From the NCBI RefSeq assembly GCF_009857835.1, contig NZ_WWCL01000005.1:62001-126000 (forward strand): 64,000 nt of DNA, in the 5' to 3' direction. The notes below the pieces were generated by a model that ran no database searches, had not been told where the DNA came from, and saw only the letters and a list, made by a program, of their open reading frames with translations. The position numbers were made by a program, and so were the translations under genes. Source of the stretch: Duganella fentianensis. GTDB lineage: Bacteria > Pseudomonadota > Gammaproteobacteria > Burkholderiales > Burkholderiaceae_D. This document shows, one piece after another, positions 8,009-16,348 of the stretch; within the stretch, counting starts at the first letter, position 1; each line of letters opens with the position of its first letter.

Positions 8009-9822
8009 CTAACTACGAGCGTTACATGCAAAAGATGATCTACTGGGCGGGCGTGCTGGGCGCGTCGCTAATGCTGGCGGCCTGCCAGACGCAAGTGCCA
8101 CGCGATACCTATAACAGCATAGACCAGCAGCTCAAGGCCGCCGCGAATTCGGCCCGTGCGCCGGCCGCTACGCCGGCGGCGGTGGAAGCGGCCTTGCTGC
8201 CGCCGCCGGCGGCCACGCTGGCAACCGAGTTGCCCAAAGCGCGTACCGTGATGGAAGAGCGCTTCAATGTGTCGTTCAATCAGGTGCCCGTGCAGCAGTT
8301 CTTCAGCTCGATTGTGGCCGGTACGCGCTACAACATGCTGGTCCATCCCGATGTGACGGGCACGATCTCGGCCAATCTGAAGGATGTCACCCTGTTCGAG
8401 GCGCTCGATGCCGTGCGCGAGATGTATGGCTACGATTACAAGGTGGAGGGCACACGCATCTACATCCGTCCGCTGACCATGCAGACGCGGATTTTCCAGG
8501 TCAATTATCTGAGCGCCACCCGTAAAGGTAACTCGAATGTGCGCGTATCCTCGACCTCGGTGAACACGGTAGGCACCGTGGTTTCGGGCCAGAATGGCAA
8601 TGCGGGCACGGGCTTAGGGAGCAATGGTCAGGGCAACCAGCCGCAGCAGCCAGGCCAGCCGGGCCAGAACCAGCAATATGCGCTGGAAGATGCCAGCAAT
8701 GTCAAAACCTCGTCGGCCACGGATTTCTGGACTGAACTCAAGGAAGCGCTGGTAGCACTGGTGGGCGGTGTCGGCGAAGGCCGCAGCGTCGTCATCAGCC
8801 CGCAATCGGGAGTGGTGGTAGTGCGTGCCTTGCCCGAGCAGCTGCGCAGCGTCGAACAGTATCTGAAAGCCACCCGGCTGGCGGTGGAACGCCAGGTCAT
8901 ACTGGAAGCCAAGATCCTCGAAGTACAGCTGAACAGCGGCTATCAGAGCGGCGTCAACTGGGCCAGCTTTGCCTCCTTCGGCGGTGGCGGCAGCAACCGT
9001 GTGTCCGGTGGCGTGATCTCTCCCGGCACCGGGCTGGCCCCGCTGCCGGCCAATGGTGGCCAGCCAGCTACCATGACCAGTGGCGGCACGGCCGGCATCA
9101 GCGCCAGCGCCGGCTATACGCTGTCGAATGCGGCGAATAATGCCGGCACACTGTTCGGCATGGCATTCCAGACCAGCAATTTCGCAGCCATGATTTCCTT
9201 CCTCGAGTCGCAGGGTTCGGTGCATGTGCTGTCCAGTCCGCGTATCGCGACCATGAACAACCAGAAGGCTGTGCTGAAAATCGGTACGGATGAATTCTAT
9301 GTGACGGGGGTGAGCACCACCACCAACTCCAACGTGAGCGGCAATACCACCAGCCCGAACGTGACGCTGCAGCCATTCTTCTCCGGCGTGGTGCTCGATG
9401 TGACGCCGCAGATCGATGAAGAAGGCAACATCATGCTGCACGTCCATCCTTCCGTCAGCCAGGTGTCGACCGTCAACAAGATCGTCAATCTGGGCAGTGC
9501 CGGTTCGCTGCAATTGCCGCTGGCCGCATCCAGTACGTCGGAAATGGATAGCATGGTGCGTGGTCAGGATGGCCGTATCGTCGCTATCGGCGGCCTGATG
9601 CGCCAGGCCACGGTATCGGATGCCAGCCAGGCGCCCGGCCTCGGTGATGTACCGCTGGTAGGCGGCTTGTTCCGCAATACCGAGCGCAGCATGCAGAAAC
9701 GCGAGCTGGTGGTGCTGATCAAACCGACCATCGTCGATGGTGCGTCCAGCTACGCGCAGGAGCTGGATGACGCCAGCCGCCGTATCGAACAGCTGGCGCC
9801 GCGTAACGGGGGACGCAAGTAA
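8005..9822 (+). CDS. mshL: MSHA outer-membrane secretin MshL
   Basis: A 605-aa lipoprotein secretin that forms the outer-membrane pore for the pilus. The signal peptide ends in a lipobox (LMLAACQT, Cys27). A secretin N0/STN-like domain (VPVQQFFSSIVAGTRYNMLV) follows, then N1-type repeats. A Gly/Gln/Asn-rich low-complexity loop lies at about 193-227. The C-terminal secretin domain runs from about 285 to 590, with the signature VPLVGGLFRNTERS and KRELVVLIKPTIV. Length and domain order match MshL. The gene abuts mshM with no spacer. Confidence 0.9.
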   Translation: MTNYERYMQKMIYWAGVLGASLMLAACQTQVPRDTYNSIDQQLKAAANSARAPAATPAAVEAALLPPPAATLATELPKARTVMEERFNVSFNQVPVQQFFSSIVAGTRYNMLVHPDVTGTISANLKDVTLFEALDAVREMYGYDYKVEGTRIYIRPLTMQTRIFQVNYLSATRKGNSNVRVSSTSVNTVGTVVSGQNGNAGTGLGSNGQGNQPQQPGQPGQNQQYALEDASNVKTSSATDFWTELKEALVALVGGVGEGRSVVISPQSGVVVVRALPEQLRSVEQYLKATRLAVERQVILEAKILEVQLNSGYQSGVNWASFASFGGGGSNRVSGGVISPGTGLAPLPANGGQPATMTSGGTAGISASAGYTLSNAANNAGTLFGMAFQTSNFAAMISFLESQGSVHVLSSPRIATMNNQKAVLKIGTDEFYVTGVSTTTNSNVSGNTTSPNVTLQPFFSGVVLDVTPQIDEEGNIMLHVHPSVSQVSTVNKIVNLGSAGSLQLPLAASSTSEMDSMVRGQDGRIVAIGGLMRQATVSDASQAPGLGDVPLVGGLFRNTERSMQKRELVVLIKPTIVDGASSYAQELDDASRRIEQLAPRNGGRK

Positions 9823-10713
9823 ATGTATCAGGCTCACTTTGGTCTGAGCGAGATGCCATTTGGCATTACGCCTGACACCAGCTTCTTCTTCACCAGTCCG
9901 CATTCCCAGCAGGCGCTCAACACGCTGCTGGTGGCGGCACGCAGTGGTGAAGGCTTCATCAAGATTACTGGGGAAGTGGGTACCGGCAAGACGCTGTTAT
10001 GCCGCAAGTTCATGGCTTCGCTGGGCGCAGGCTTTGTTACGGCGTATATTCCTAATCCGTATCTGGAACCGCGCACGCTGATGCTGGCACTGGCGGACGA
10101 ACTGGAATTGCCGCTGCAGCGCGATGTGGACCAGCACCAGCTGCTGAAATCGCTGACGCTGCGCCTGATGGAACTGGCGCGCGAAGACAAGCAGGTGGTG
10201 CTGTGCCTCGATGAGGCACAGGCCATACCGCTGGAAAGTCTGGAAGCGCTGCGTCTGCTGACCAATCTGGAGACGGAAAAACGCAAGCTGCTGCAGATCG
10301 TGCTGTTCGGCCAGCCGGAACTGAACCAGCATTTGCAGGCCAACTCCATACGCCAGCTGGCCCAGCGCATTACTTTTCACTATCATCTCGGGCCTTTGAC
10401 GCGCGACGACATGGAGTACTATCTGTCTCATCGCCTGCGCGTGGCGGGCTATACGGGAAGCCGGCTGTTCAGCCGTGGCGCCATCAGCAGCCTGTACAAG
10501 GCTAGTGGCGGCATACCGCGTCTGATTAACATTATGGCCAACAAGGCTTTGATGGTATGTTACGGAGAAGGTAAACAGCAGGTAACGAAACGCCATGTAG
10601 GACTGGCGGCCAGCGATACTGTAACCCGCGATAAGCGCTGGGTGTGGTGGCTGGTTGGGCTGGTGGTGGTGGCTGCGGCAGCAGGCGGACTGACTTGGGC
10701 GTTGATGAAATGA
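9823..10713 (+). CDS. mshM: MSHA biogenesis AAA ATPase MshM (ExeA-like)
   Basis: A 296-aa AAA+ ATPase of the ExeA/GspA type. Walker A is GEVGTGKT (residues 50-57) and Walker B is VLCLDEAQ. The protein ends in one hydrophobic helix (WWLVGLVVVAAAAGGLTWAL), so it is probably anchored in the inner membrane with a cytoplasmic ATPase. ExeA relatives drive secretin assembly through the cell wall, which fits its place directly after mshL. The MSHA motor ATPase MshE is a different protein and is not in this window. It overlaps mshN by 4 bases. Confidence 0.85.
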   Translation: MYQAHFGLSEMPFGITPDTSFFFTSPHSQQALNTLLVAARSGEGFIKITGEVGTGKTLLCRKFMASLGAGFVTAYIPNPYLEPRTLMLALADELELPLQRDVDQHQLLKSLTLRLMELAREDKQVVLCLDEAQAIPLESLEALRLLTNLETEKRKLLQIVLFGQPELNQHLQANSIRQLAQRITFHYHLGPLTRDDMEYYLSHRLRVAGYTGSRLFSRGAISSLYKASGGIPRLINIMANKALMVCYGEGKQQVTKRHVGLAASDTVTRDKRWVWWLVGLVVVAAAAGGLTWALMK

Positions 10714-11900
10714 GTTTGATAAACAAGATGTTACAGGATCTCGATGCGCGCGGTGGCAGCGCTGATGGCGGCTTGCGCCAGCAGCAGTTGCACGCCGTCG
10801 AGGTCCCGGCGGCGGAGCATGCCAAGTACAAGCTGGGTGCGATCGCGCTGGCCGTGGTAGCGCTGGCGGGGGCTGGCTGGTATGGCTGGCATTACTGGCA
10901 GGGCCAGCGTGCTGCCCATGCGGCTGGCGTGGCGGCTGCTGCAGTTGCGGCACCGGCTGCAACGCCCGCACCTGCCGCTACACCGGCGCCAGCCTCAGTG
11001 CCGCCACCCGCTGCAAGCCAGAGTAGCGCTGCCGCAGTAGCGTCGGCTGCTAGCGCTGCGTCGCAGGAACTGGTGCCGCTAGGCGCGGCGGATGCGGCTG
11101 CATCGGCAGCAGCGACCGTTAAAGCCGAAAAGAAAACACCAGCCACTATGCCGGCCACGCCGGTGGTGGCGGCCAGCGTCGCTGCGGCGCCAACCGATAA
11201 AGCTGCGACGCCTAGCGATAAGGCGCCGACCGTACCGAAAGCGTCGCCAGCACGCAGCGAGCGCAAGGCTGCGGTGCCAGTTCGCAGCAGTGATGAAACG
11301 GGCGAAGCGGGTACCATCACCCATAATCTGAGCCCGAGGCTGATGGCCGAGAACACCTACCGGCGCGGTCTGGTGGCGTTGCAGGAAGGCCGTGTCAATG
11401 CTGCGCTGGCGGATTTCGAGCGGGCGCTGGAAATCGATCCGCGCAATGAAGCGGCGCGCCAGACCTATATCAGCCTGCTGCTGGAGAATAAGCGCAATGA
11501 CGACGCGGTGCGCCAGTTGCGGCTGGCACTGGGCATAGATCCGCGTCAGCCGGGGCTGGCGATGATACTGGCGCGCTTGCAGCTGGAAAAAGGCGGCCCG
11601 GCGTTGCAGACGCTGCTGACGACCTTGCCGTATGCCGGCAGCAATCCCGAATACCATGCCTTCCTGGCCGGCGTGCTGCAACGCGAGCAGCGCCACGCCG
11701 AAGCGGCCCAGCACTACCGTGATGCGCTGCAGCTGACGCCGCAGAACGGCATCTGGTGGATGGGGCTGGGCATATCGCTGCAAGCAGACAATCATCCAGC
11801 CGAAGCGCGCGAAGCTTATCGCCGCGCCCGTGCAGCGACCGGCCTCTCGGCCGAGCTGCAAGCCTTTGTCGAGCGCAAGCTCGAGGCCCTGTCGCGCTAG
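10710..11900 (+). CDS. mshN: MSHA biogenesis TPR protein MshN
   Basis: A 396-aa protein. The ATG at 10710 overlaps the mshM stop (ATGA) and gives MSLINKMLQDLDARGG, the conserved MshN N-terminus; an upstream in-frame start would lie inside mshM. One membrane helix is at about 42-60, followed by an Ala/Pro-rich linker (about 70-200) that probably spans the periplasm. Several TPR repeats follow from about 215 (YRRGLVALQEGRVNAALADF). It is the last gene of the block and ends 4 bases before the convergent HD-GYP gene, with no terminator hairpin visible. Confidence 0.82.
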   Translation: MSLINKMLQDLDARGGSADGGLRQQQLHAVEVPAAEHAKYKLGAIALAVVALAGAGWYGWHYWQGQRAAHAAGVAAAAVAAPAATPAPAATPAPASVPPPAASQSSAAAVASAASAASQELVPLGAADAAASAAATVKAEKKTPATMPATPVVAASVAAAPTDKAATPSDKAPTVPKASPARSERKAAVPVRSSDETGEAGTITHNLSPRLMAENTYRRGLVALQEGRVNAALADFERALEIDPRNEAARQTYISLLLENKRNDDAVRQLRLALGIDPRQPGLAMILARLQLEKGGPALQTLLTTLPYAGSNPEYHAFLAGVLQREQRHAEAAQHYRDALQLTPQNGIWWMGLGISLQADNHPAEAREAYRRARAATGLSAELQAFVERKLEALSR

Positions 11901-11904
11901 TTCG

Positions 11905-12855
11905 TCACAGGCTGGCCTGTTCGCCCCAGATCTGTTTCATGCTGAAGCGCAGGCCCGCGTCGTCCTCGCTGAGGGCGGCGTTGATGGCATAGCCGGCCAC
12001 GTTGCTGCTGCGCTGCACGGGCGGGGTGAGGGCGCTGCCGTCGGCATCACGCAGGCAGCTGATGGGCTGGCCACCGCTGCCATCGTGCCGGCCGCTGACC
12101 ACCCCCAGTTCGCCATTTTGCAGACGCACCAGTGTGCCGGGCGGATAGTCGCCCAGCTCCAGCCGGAATAGCTGCAGCAGTTCCGGATCGACTGGTGCCT
12201 GGCGGTCCTGCTGCAGATTGCGCAGCGCCTGATCGGGCACGATGGAACGGCGGTAGTTGCGGGCCGACACCTGGGCGCAATAGCGGTCGGCCAGGCTGAG
12301 CAGCTTGGCATTGCGCGTCACCTCGGGGCTGGCCACGCCGGCCGGATAGCCGCTACCATCATCGTTCTCATGGTGCAGCAGCACGCAGGAAATCCACTCG
12401 TCATCATCGATGCCCGCATGCTTGAGCAGGCTGACGCTTTCTTCCGGATGGCGCCGGATCACGGCGATTTCCTCGTGGCTCAGCGAGGACTGCTTGTGCT
12501 GAAAGCTCTCGTTATGGCGCAGCATGCCCACATTCATGGTCAGGGCTGCCGCCGCCAGCGTCTGGGTCTGCGCTGCGTCCAGCTGCAGGCCGCGGGCGGC
12601 AATGATGGTGACGATGGCGGTTTCTATGCAGTGGCGCACGGCGTAGCTACCGGCGATCTGGCACAGCAGTATGCTGGCCAGTGCGATATCTGGCTGGATT
12701 TCAACGGCCTGCAGCACCTCGAGGGCGATCGCGCGCAGCTCGCTCTCGGCCTGATGTTCGTTGCGCAGATTATGCAGCAGCTTTTCCAGCCGCTGATTGG
12801 ATAGGTTGAGCCGGCGCAGCACCGAAGGTGCGGCCGCCGTCATGGTCTCGCTCAT
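11905..12855 (-). CDS. Degenerate HD-GYP domain protein
   Basis: A 316-aa protein with the HD-GYP fold but an altered active site. The HD-GYP hallmarks HHENDDGSGYP (161-171), the upstream HP (His136) and the LADRYCAQVSARNYR motif are present. The eponymous LHDIGK is replaced by TMNVGM, putting Met107-Asn108 where His-Asp should be. Loss of two metal ligands makes c-di-GMP hydrolysis unlikely; ligand binding could remain. The C-terminal 60 residues form a small beta domain of unknown role. The ATG at 12855 was chosen because the longer frame runs back into the aminotransferase gene, whose stop lies 17 bases upstream, so the two are probably co-transcribed. It converges on mshN. Confidence 0.75.
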   Translation of the reverse strand: MSETMTAAAPSVLRRLNLSNQRLEKLLHNLRNEHQAESELRAIALEVLQAVEIQPDIALASILLCQIAGSYAVRHCIETAIVTIIAARGLQLDAAQTQTLAAAALTMNVGMLRHNESFQHKQSSLSHEEIAVIRRHPEESVSLLKHAGIDDDEWISCVLLHHENDDGSGYPAGVASPEVTRNAKLLSLADRYCAQVSARNYRRSIVPDQALRNLQQDRQAPVDPELLQLFRLELGDYPPGTLVRLQNGELGVVSGRHDGSGGQPISCLRDADGSALTPPVQRSSNVAGYAINAALSEDDAGLRFSMKQIWGEQASL

Positions 12856-12872
12856 GATGCGGGGTCCCCGAT

Positions 12873-14051
12873 TTATATTTTTTGCAGTCGCTCCAAGGCG
12901 AGCGTCAGTGTTTCGTCCTGTTTGGCAAAGCAGAAGCGTACGATGCCGGATTCCTTGCCCTGCTGGTAAAACGCCGAGACGGGTATCGCTGCTACCTTGA
13001 TTTCCGTGGTCAGCCATTCGGCAAATTCTGCTTCGGTCTGCTGGGAGATTCTATCGTATCGCACGCACTGGAAGTAGGTTCCGTCGGCGGGCAGCAACTC
13101 GAAGCGCGAGCCTTGCAGACCGGCGCGGAACAGATCGCGCTTGCGCTGGTAGAACGCCGGCAGCTCCAGATAAGGCCTGGGATCAGCCATATAGGCCGCT
13201 ATGCCGTGCTGCATGGGGGTGTTCACTGTGAACACATTGTACTGGTGCACCTTGCGGAATTCGGCCATCAGGCTGGCAGGTGCTGCCACGTAGCCCACTT
13301 TCCAGCCCGTGACGTGGTAAGTCTTGCCAAAGCTGGAAACGACGAAGGCACGTGCAGCCAGTTCCGCATAGCGGCACACGGACTCGTGGCGCGCACCGTC
13401 GTACACCATGTGTTCATACACTTCGTCCGACAGCAGCAGGATGTCGGTGCCGCGCACGATGTCGGCCAGCGCCTGCAGGTCGCTGGCGCGCAGCACGCTG
13501 CCGGTCGGGTTGTGCGGGGTGTTGATGATGATCAGGCGCGTGCGCGGTGTGACGGCTGCCGCCACTTTGGCCCATGGCACGCTGTAGCCACTGGCACCCG
13601 TTTCCATCTGCACCAGCACGGGCACGCCGCCGGACAGGGTAATGGCCGGCACATAGCTATCGTAAGTCGGTTCGATGACGATCACTTCGTCGCCCGGATG
13701 GACGCAGCACAGGATGGTCGTGGTCAGCGCCTGCGTGGCACCTGCCGTGACAGTGATTTCGCGCTCCACATCGTACTGGTGGCCGTACAGGCTGGCGATC
13801 TTGGCGACGATGGCCTGACGCAGCACAGGCGCGCCGCTCATCATCGGATATTGGTTGAAATCGGCCTGCATGGCCTCGTTGACGGCCTGGATCAGGCTGC
13901 GTTCGCAGGCAAAATCCGGGAAGCCCTGACCCAGATTGACGGCCTGGGCCTGCACGGCCAGTGCCGACATGCGGCTAAATACGGTGGTGCCTACGGCGGG
14001 CAGGCGGCTATTCAGAACAGGCGTGATCGGGGCGGCGGCAGGATGGCTCAT
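12873..14051 (-). CDS. PLP-dependent aminotransferase, methionine/YbdL type
   Basis: A 392-aa class I/II aminotransferase. Features include NLGQGFPDF near the N-terminus (typical of YbdL/KYAT-like enzymes), INTPHNPTGSV, LSDEVYEHM and the PLP lysine in SSFGKTYHVTGWK (Lys243). YbdL-type enzymes prefer methionine, histidine or aromatic amino acids and use 2-oxo acids such as the methionine-salvage 2-oxo acid. It is a cytoplasmic enzyme of the expected length. It lies upstream of the HD-GYP gene on the same strand and is followed at 17 bases. The exact substrate cannot be told from sequence. Confidence 0.82.
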   Translation of the reverse strand: MSHPAAAPITPVLNSRLPAVGTTVFSRMSALAVQAQAVNLGQGFPDFACERSLIQAVNEAMQADFNQYPMMSGAPVLRQAIVAKIASLYGHQYDVEREITVTAGATQALTTTILCCVHPGDEVIVIEPTYDSYVPAITLSGGVPVLVQMETGASGYSVPWAKVAAAVTPRTRLIIINTPHNPTGSVLRASDLQALADIVRGTDILLLSDEVYEHMVYDGARHESVCRYAELAARAFVVSSFGKTYHVTGWKVGYVAAPASLMAEFRKVHQYNVFTVNTPMQHGIAAYMADPRPYLELPAFYQRKRDLFRAGLQGSRFELLPADGTYFQCVRYDRISQQTEAEFAEWLTTEIKVAAIPVSAFYQQGKESGIVRFCFAKQDETLTLALERLQKI

Positions 14052-14081
14052 GGGCTAGGGAATAATGGACGGTGTTTGATT

Positions 14082-14543
14082 CTAGCTCAGCGCCACGCAC
14101 GCTTCCAGTGTCCAGGCTTCCGGCACCAGCACTTTGAACATGCCGGCCCGGCTCAGGCGCTTGGCCAGCTTGAGCAGCGCCTTGTCTTTGGTGATCAGCA
14201 CGCTGGCGCCGGCATCGCGCGCGATTTCCAGAAACTTCTGGTCGGCGCGGTCTTTGCAGACGGGTAGCAGCAGCGGTGATGTCTCGGGCGCCACCACTTT
14301 GATGAGCTGGTCGAAGCGGGCGGCTGCCTCGGGCCGGTTGCTGTCATCGAGCGGCAGGTGAGGGTAGCGCAGCACGATGTGGTATTCGTCGCGGCAATCG
14401 GAACGGGTCACGGCCTCGACGGCGCCGCTCTCGAGCGCGGCCACCAGCGCGCCCCAGCGCGGGTCGCGGAACACGAACAGATCGAGGCAGACATTGGTGT
14501 CGATGACGATGCGCGGGATGGCTTTCTGTGGAACAGGTATCAT
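14082..14543 (-). CDS. PIN-domain protein, putative toxin-like RNase
   Basis: A 153-aa PIN-fold protein of the COG1569/PIN_3 type. The acidic set is intact: Asp15 (VIDTNVCLDL), Glu53 (RDEYHIV), Asp98 (CKDRADQKFLE) and Asp120 (ITKDKALL). PIN proteins are Mg-dependent ribonucleases and are often the toxin half of toxin-antitoxin pairs. No small antitoxin gene is visible on either side: the gene is flanked by an aminotransferase 30 bases downstream and by divergent yaaA 35 bases upstream. Relatives of this subfamily are often solitary chromosomal genes, so a toxin role is only a possibility. Confidence 0.75.
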   Translation of the reverse strand: MIPVPQKAIPRIVIDTNVCLDLFVFRDPRWGALVAALESGAVEAVTRSDCRDEYHIVLRYPHLPLDDSNRPEAAARFDQLIKVVAPETSPLLLPVCKDRADQKFLEIARDAGASVLITKDKALLKLAKRLSRAGMFKVLVPEAWTLEACVALS

Positions 14544-14578
14544 GTTGCTGTTTTGTATTTATGTTGATGTGAAATTTT

Positions 14579-15349
14579 ATGCTGATAGTGCTTTCGCCTG
14601 CCAAAAGTCTCGATCTGGAGACCCCTCCGACCACCAAACTGCATACTGAGCCCGACTTCCTCGACCATTCCGTCCAGCTGATCGAGCGCCTGCGCGAACT
14701 GGCGCCACAGGAGCTGGGTGAACTGATGGACCTGTCCGACAATCTCTCGGCCCTGAATGTGGCACGCTATGCGAGCTGGAGCCGCGATACCAGCGAAGGC
14801 CGTCAGGCGGTGATGGCATTCAATGGCGACGTGTATGCCGGCCTCGACGCCCGCAGCCTGAAACCGGCCCAGCTGGCCTACACCCAGAACCACGTGCGCA
14901 TCCTGTCCGGCCTGTATGGCCTGCTGCGCCCGCTGGACCTGATCCATGCCCACCGGCTGGAAATGGGTACCAGCCTGAGCAACCCGCGCGGCAAGGATTT
15001 GTACGCTTTCTGGGGTGATACGATTACCGAAGCGATCAACCGCACGGCGGCCGAGCAGGGCGCCACCACGCTGGTCAATCTGGCTTCCACCGAATACTTC
15101 AAATCCGTGCGGCCGAAAAAACTTGCACTGCCGGTGATTACGCCCCAGTTCGAAGACTGGAAAGGCGGCAAGTACAAAATCATCTCCTTCTATGCCAAGC
15201 GGGCCCGTGGCCTGATGGCGCGCTATGCAGCCATCAAAAATATCCGCGATCCGCAGAAACTGAAGAAATTCGACCTCGACGGCTACGCCTTTGATGCCAG
15301 AGATTCGACGGAAACGAACTGGATATTCCGCCGCAAAGTGGCCGAGTAA
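14579..15349 (+). CDS. yaaA: Peroxide stress protein YaaA
   Basis: A 256-aa protein of the DUF328/YaaA family, starting MLIVLSPAKSLDLE, the invariant family N-terminus. The motifs NGDVYAGLDA and HVRILSGLYGLLRPLDLI are characteristic. In E. coli, YaaA lowers intracellular free iron and limits damage during hydrogen peroxide stress, and has been shown to bind DNA. It is cytoplasmic. The gene is divergent from the PIN gene with only 35 bases between starts, so the two promoters must overlap or lie in coding sequence. A bidirectional terminator follows at 15431-15459. Confidence 0.92.
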   Translation: MLIVLSPAKSLDLETPPTTKLHTEPDFLDHSVQLIERLRELAPQELGELMDLSDNLSALNVARYASWSRDTSEGRQAVMAFNGDVYAGLDARSLKPAQLAYTQNHVRILSGLYGLLRPLDLIHAHRLEMGTSLSNPRGKDLYAFWGDTITEAINRTAAEQGATTLVNLASTEYFKSVRPKKLALPVITPQFEDWKGGKYKIISFYAKRARGLMARYAAIKNIRDPQKLKKFDLDGYAFDARDSTETNWIFRRKVAE

Positions 15350-15430
15350 AACTTTGTAAAGCCCGCTACCAGATGTAAAACGGGCCGGTCATCGGTGCGA
15401 AACCGGCCCGAAAGCGGCCCGCAAGTGCAT

Positions 15431-15459
15431 AAAAAAACCGGGATGGCGATCCCGGTTTT
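15431..15459. terminator. Bidirectional terminator between yaaA and bamD
   Basis: A perfect 7-bp GC-rich stem (CCGGGAT / ATCCCGG) with a GGCG loop is flanked by seven A on the left and four T on the right. It can therefore stop transcription on either strand. It sits between the convergent ends of yaaA and bamD. Confidence 0.85.
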
Positions 15460-15484
15460 CTCTGATGCTGCCTAATTCAGCCGA

Positions 15485-16285
15485 TTAATTCCACAACTGC
15501 CACCACTGGCGGTCCGCTTTTTTACCTTCATCCAGGAACTTGCTGGTCGGGTAGTTCAGCTTGAAAACGCGGGTGGTATCGTCGCGCAGTTCCGTCATAC
15601 CCAGCTTGTCGTAGCTGCGGATCATGATGAACAGTGCTTCTTCGATGGCCGGCGAATCACGGTAATCGTTCATGATGCCCATGGCGCGGTTGGCTGCTGC
15701 CAGATAGGCGCCACGGCGGTAGTAGTAGCGCGCCACGTGTACTTCGTAGGAAGCCATGGCATTGACCAGATAACGCATACGGTCAATCGCATCTGGCGTA
15801 TACTTGCTGTTCGGGAATTTTTCGACCAGCTGTTTGAACGCGGCAAACGCTTCACGCGTGGCTTTCGGATCGCGTTCGGTGGCATCCTGCTCGTAAATGA
15901 AGTTAAGGAAGCCGATCTGGTCGTTAAAGTTGATCAGGCCGCGCAGATAGTACATATAATCGACATTGGCGTGATTCGGGTGCAGCTTGATGAAGCGCTC
16001 GACCGCTGCCAGGGCCTGAGCCTGATCCTGCGATTTGTAATAGGCATAAGCGATCTGCATTTGCGCCTGCTGGGCGTAAGTGCCGAAGGGATAGCTCGAT
16101 TCCAGCTTCTCATACAACTGAATTGCACGTTCGTAGTGCTGACCTTCCAGCTCTTCGTTCGCCTCCGAGTATAATTTCGTAGCGCTCCAACCTTTCGTCT
16201 CGTCAGCCTTCTCCGAGAACAGACCGCAACCGGACAAACTAAGCAGAACCAACGTTGCTGCAACTACTGATAATTTTTTTTGCAT
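15485..16285 (-). CDS. bamD: Outer-membrane assembly lipoprotein BamD
   Basis: A 266-aa essential lipoprotein of the BAM complex that inserts beta-barrel proteins in the outer membrane. The signal peptide MQKKLSVVAATLVLLSLSGC has a lipobox with Cys20. The mature part is five TPR-like repeats (YERAIQLYEKLESSYPFGTYA, AVERFIKLHPNH, FKQLVEKFPNS). The ATG at 16285 is preferred over an upstream TTG, because it gives a standard lipoprotein leader. It is divergent from rluD with 63 bases between, an arrangement conserved in many beta- and gammaproteobacteria. Confidence 0.93.
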   Translation of the reverse strand: MQKKLSVVAATLVLLSLSGCGLFSEKADETKGWSATKLYSEANEELEGQHYERAIQLYEKLESSYPFGTYAQQAQMQIAYAYYKSQDQAQALAAVERFIKLHPNHANVDYMYYLRGLINFNDQIGFLNFIYEQDATERDPKATREAFAAFKQLVEKFPNSKYTPDAIDRMRYLVNAMASYEVHVARYYYRRGAYLAAANRAMGIMNDYRDSPAIEEALFIMIRSYDKLGMTELRDDTTRVFKLNYPTSKFLDEGKKADRQWWQLWN

Positions 16286-16327
16286 AAGTTTTGCAAGAAG
16301 CTGTTTAACCAAAGTTTTACGAGGCTA

Positions 16328-16333
16328 ATTATA
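16328..16333 (-). promoter_or_regulatory. Candidate -10 box of bamD
   Basis: A perfect TATAAT on the minus strand in the 63-base bamD/rluD gap. It would give a leader of about 36 bases and supports the ATG at 16285. The -35 would lie under the first codons of rluD and is not well conserved. Confidence 0.4.
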
Positions 16334-16348
16334 GCCGATAGGATTACC

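Noticed and set aside
12882..14267. 461-codon plus-strand frame opposite the aminotransferase
   Set aside because: The minus-strand aminotransferase has complete motifs; this frame has none.
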